From the NCBI GenBank assembly GCA_964434955.1, contig CAYSXI010000001.1:1-64000 (forward strand): a stretch of 64,000 nt of DNA, given 5' to 3'. Made by a program: the position numbers and the translations under genes. This document shows, piece by piece, positions 63,788-64,000 of the stretch. The notes below the pieces were generated by a model, which saw nothing but the letters and a program-made list of their open reading frames with translations, did no database searches and was not told the origin of the DNA. Positions within the stretch are counted from its first letter, which is position 1. Each line of letters begins with the position of its first letter. This stretch comes from JANQLU01 sp964434955. Lineage in GTDB: Bacteria; Planctomycetota; Planctomycetia; Pirellulales; Pirellulaceae.

Positions 63788-64000
63788 TCAATAACGTTTC
63801 GCCATCTCCGGCACGTTCGAATTCAGATCGGCCATTCGAGTTTGAATCGACGGGTCGCCAGGAAACTTTTGGGCCGCCAGTCGAAGCGTGTTTTGTGCGG
63901 CGGTCCAATCGCCCTGTTTTTGCTGGGACCGGCTCAACGCAAGAAATACCCGGCTGGAATTGTCCGGGTTGCGTGCTGCCCTGGCCAGGACTTCGGACGC
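63788..64000 (-). CDS. TPR-containing protein, C-terminal fragment
   Basis: The minus strand is open from the window edge to TGA at 63788-63790 (70 residues). The text NPDNSSRVFLALSRSQQKQG and DWTAAQNTLRLAAQKFPGDP shows two tetratricopeptide-type helical pairs. The N terminus lies outside the window, so overall architecture is unknown. Confidence 0.75.
   Translation of the reverse strand, partial: ASEVLARAARNPDNSSRVFLALSRSQQKQGDWTAAQNTLRLAAQKFPGDPSIQTRMADLNSNVPEMAKRY

Overview
The window looks like chromosome of a planctomycete (Planctomycetota, most like the Pirellulales). The evidence is gene content: paired DUF1549/DUF1553 and DUF1501 proteins under an ECF sigma/anti-sigma pair, an ECF sigma next to a large Ser/Thr kinase, a very long SecA with a SEC-C tail, a fused aroD-aroE gene, a PEP-CTERM protein and Kdo transferase. 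Base composition is moderate and even. I saw no transposase, integrase or phage gene. A 100-base run of N at 37474-37573 marks an assembly gap inside a tandem repeat.

Layout. 1-5067: a truncated secreted haem peroxidase (minus), then an ECF sigma factor and a membrane Ser/Thr kinase. 5164-6302: a minus-strand unit made of a DUF7873-like protein gene, a circularly permuted tRNA-like RNA element directly behind its stop codon, a tail of about 230 nt and an intrinsic terminator. This is the most unusual thing in the window. 6464-9412: a MacA/MacB-permease-like export pair without an ATPase gene. 9705-19072 (plus): an NtrC-type regulator, mutL, aroDE, aroK, a prepilin peptidase, two small unknown genes and a voltage-gated cation channel. 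19192-34265: an FHA-GAF-sigma54 activator, a tail-specific protease, a PhnP-like hydrolase, secA, waaA, metK, an amidohydrolase and an OmpA-type lipoprotein.

34627-43008: a PEP-CTERM protein divergent from an imuA-imuB-dnaE2 mutasome cassette. Short tandem repeats with periods that are multiples of three occur inside imuA and at the cassette junctions, and a palindrome precedes imuA. 43056-49055 (minus): deacetylase, glycosyltransferase, sulfotransferase, exo/endonuclease-phosphatase-fold protein, fructosamine-kinase-like protein and low-molecular-weight phosphatase. 49168-55024: a NagB/PIG-L fusion, two overlapping DUF697-like GTPases and a deoxynucleoside kinase. 55176-61229 (minus): ECF sigma, anti-sigma-like protein, a small basic secreted protein, DUF1549/DUF1553 and DUF1501. 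61496-64000: an ABC-2-type permease, a small unknown protein and the end of a TPR protein.

How the parts fit. Information and envelope functions (mutL, aroDE-aroK, secA-waaA, metK) look like ordinary chromosome. The accessory interest is in the tRNA-like/DUF7873 locus, the repeat-rich mutasome cassette, the SecA insertion and the ion channel. Calls rest on reading translated motifs and base pairing by eye; no database search or folding program was run.
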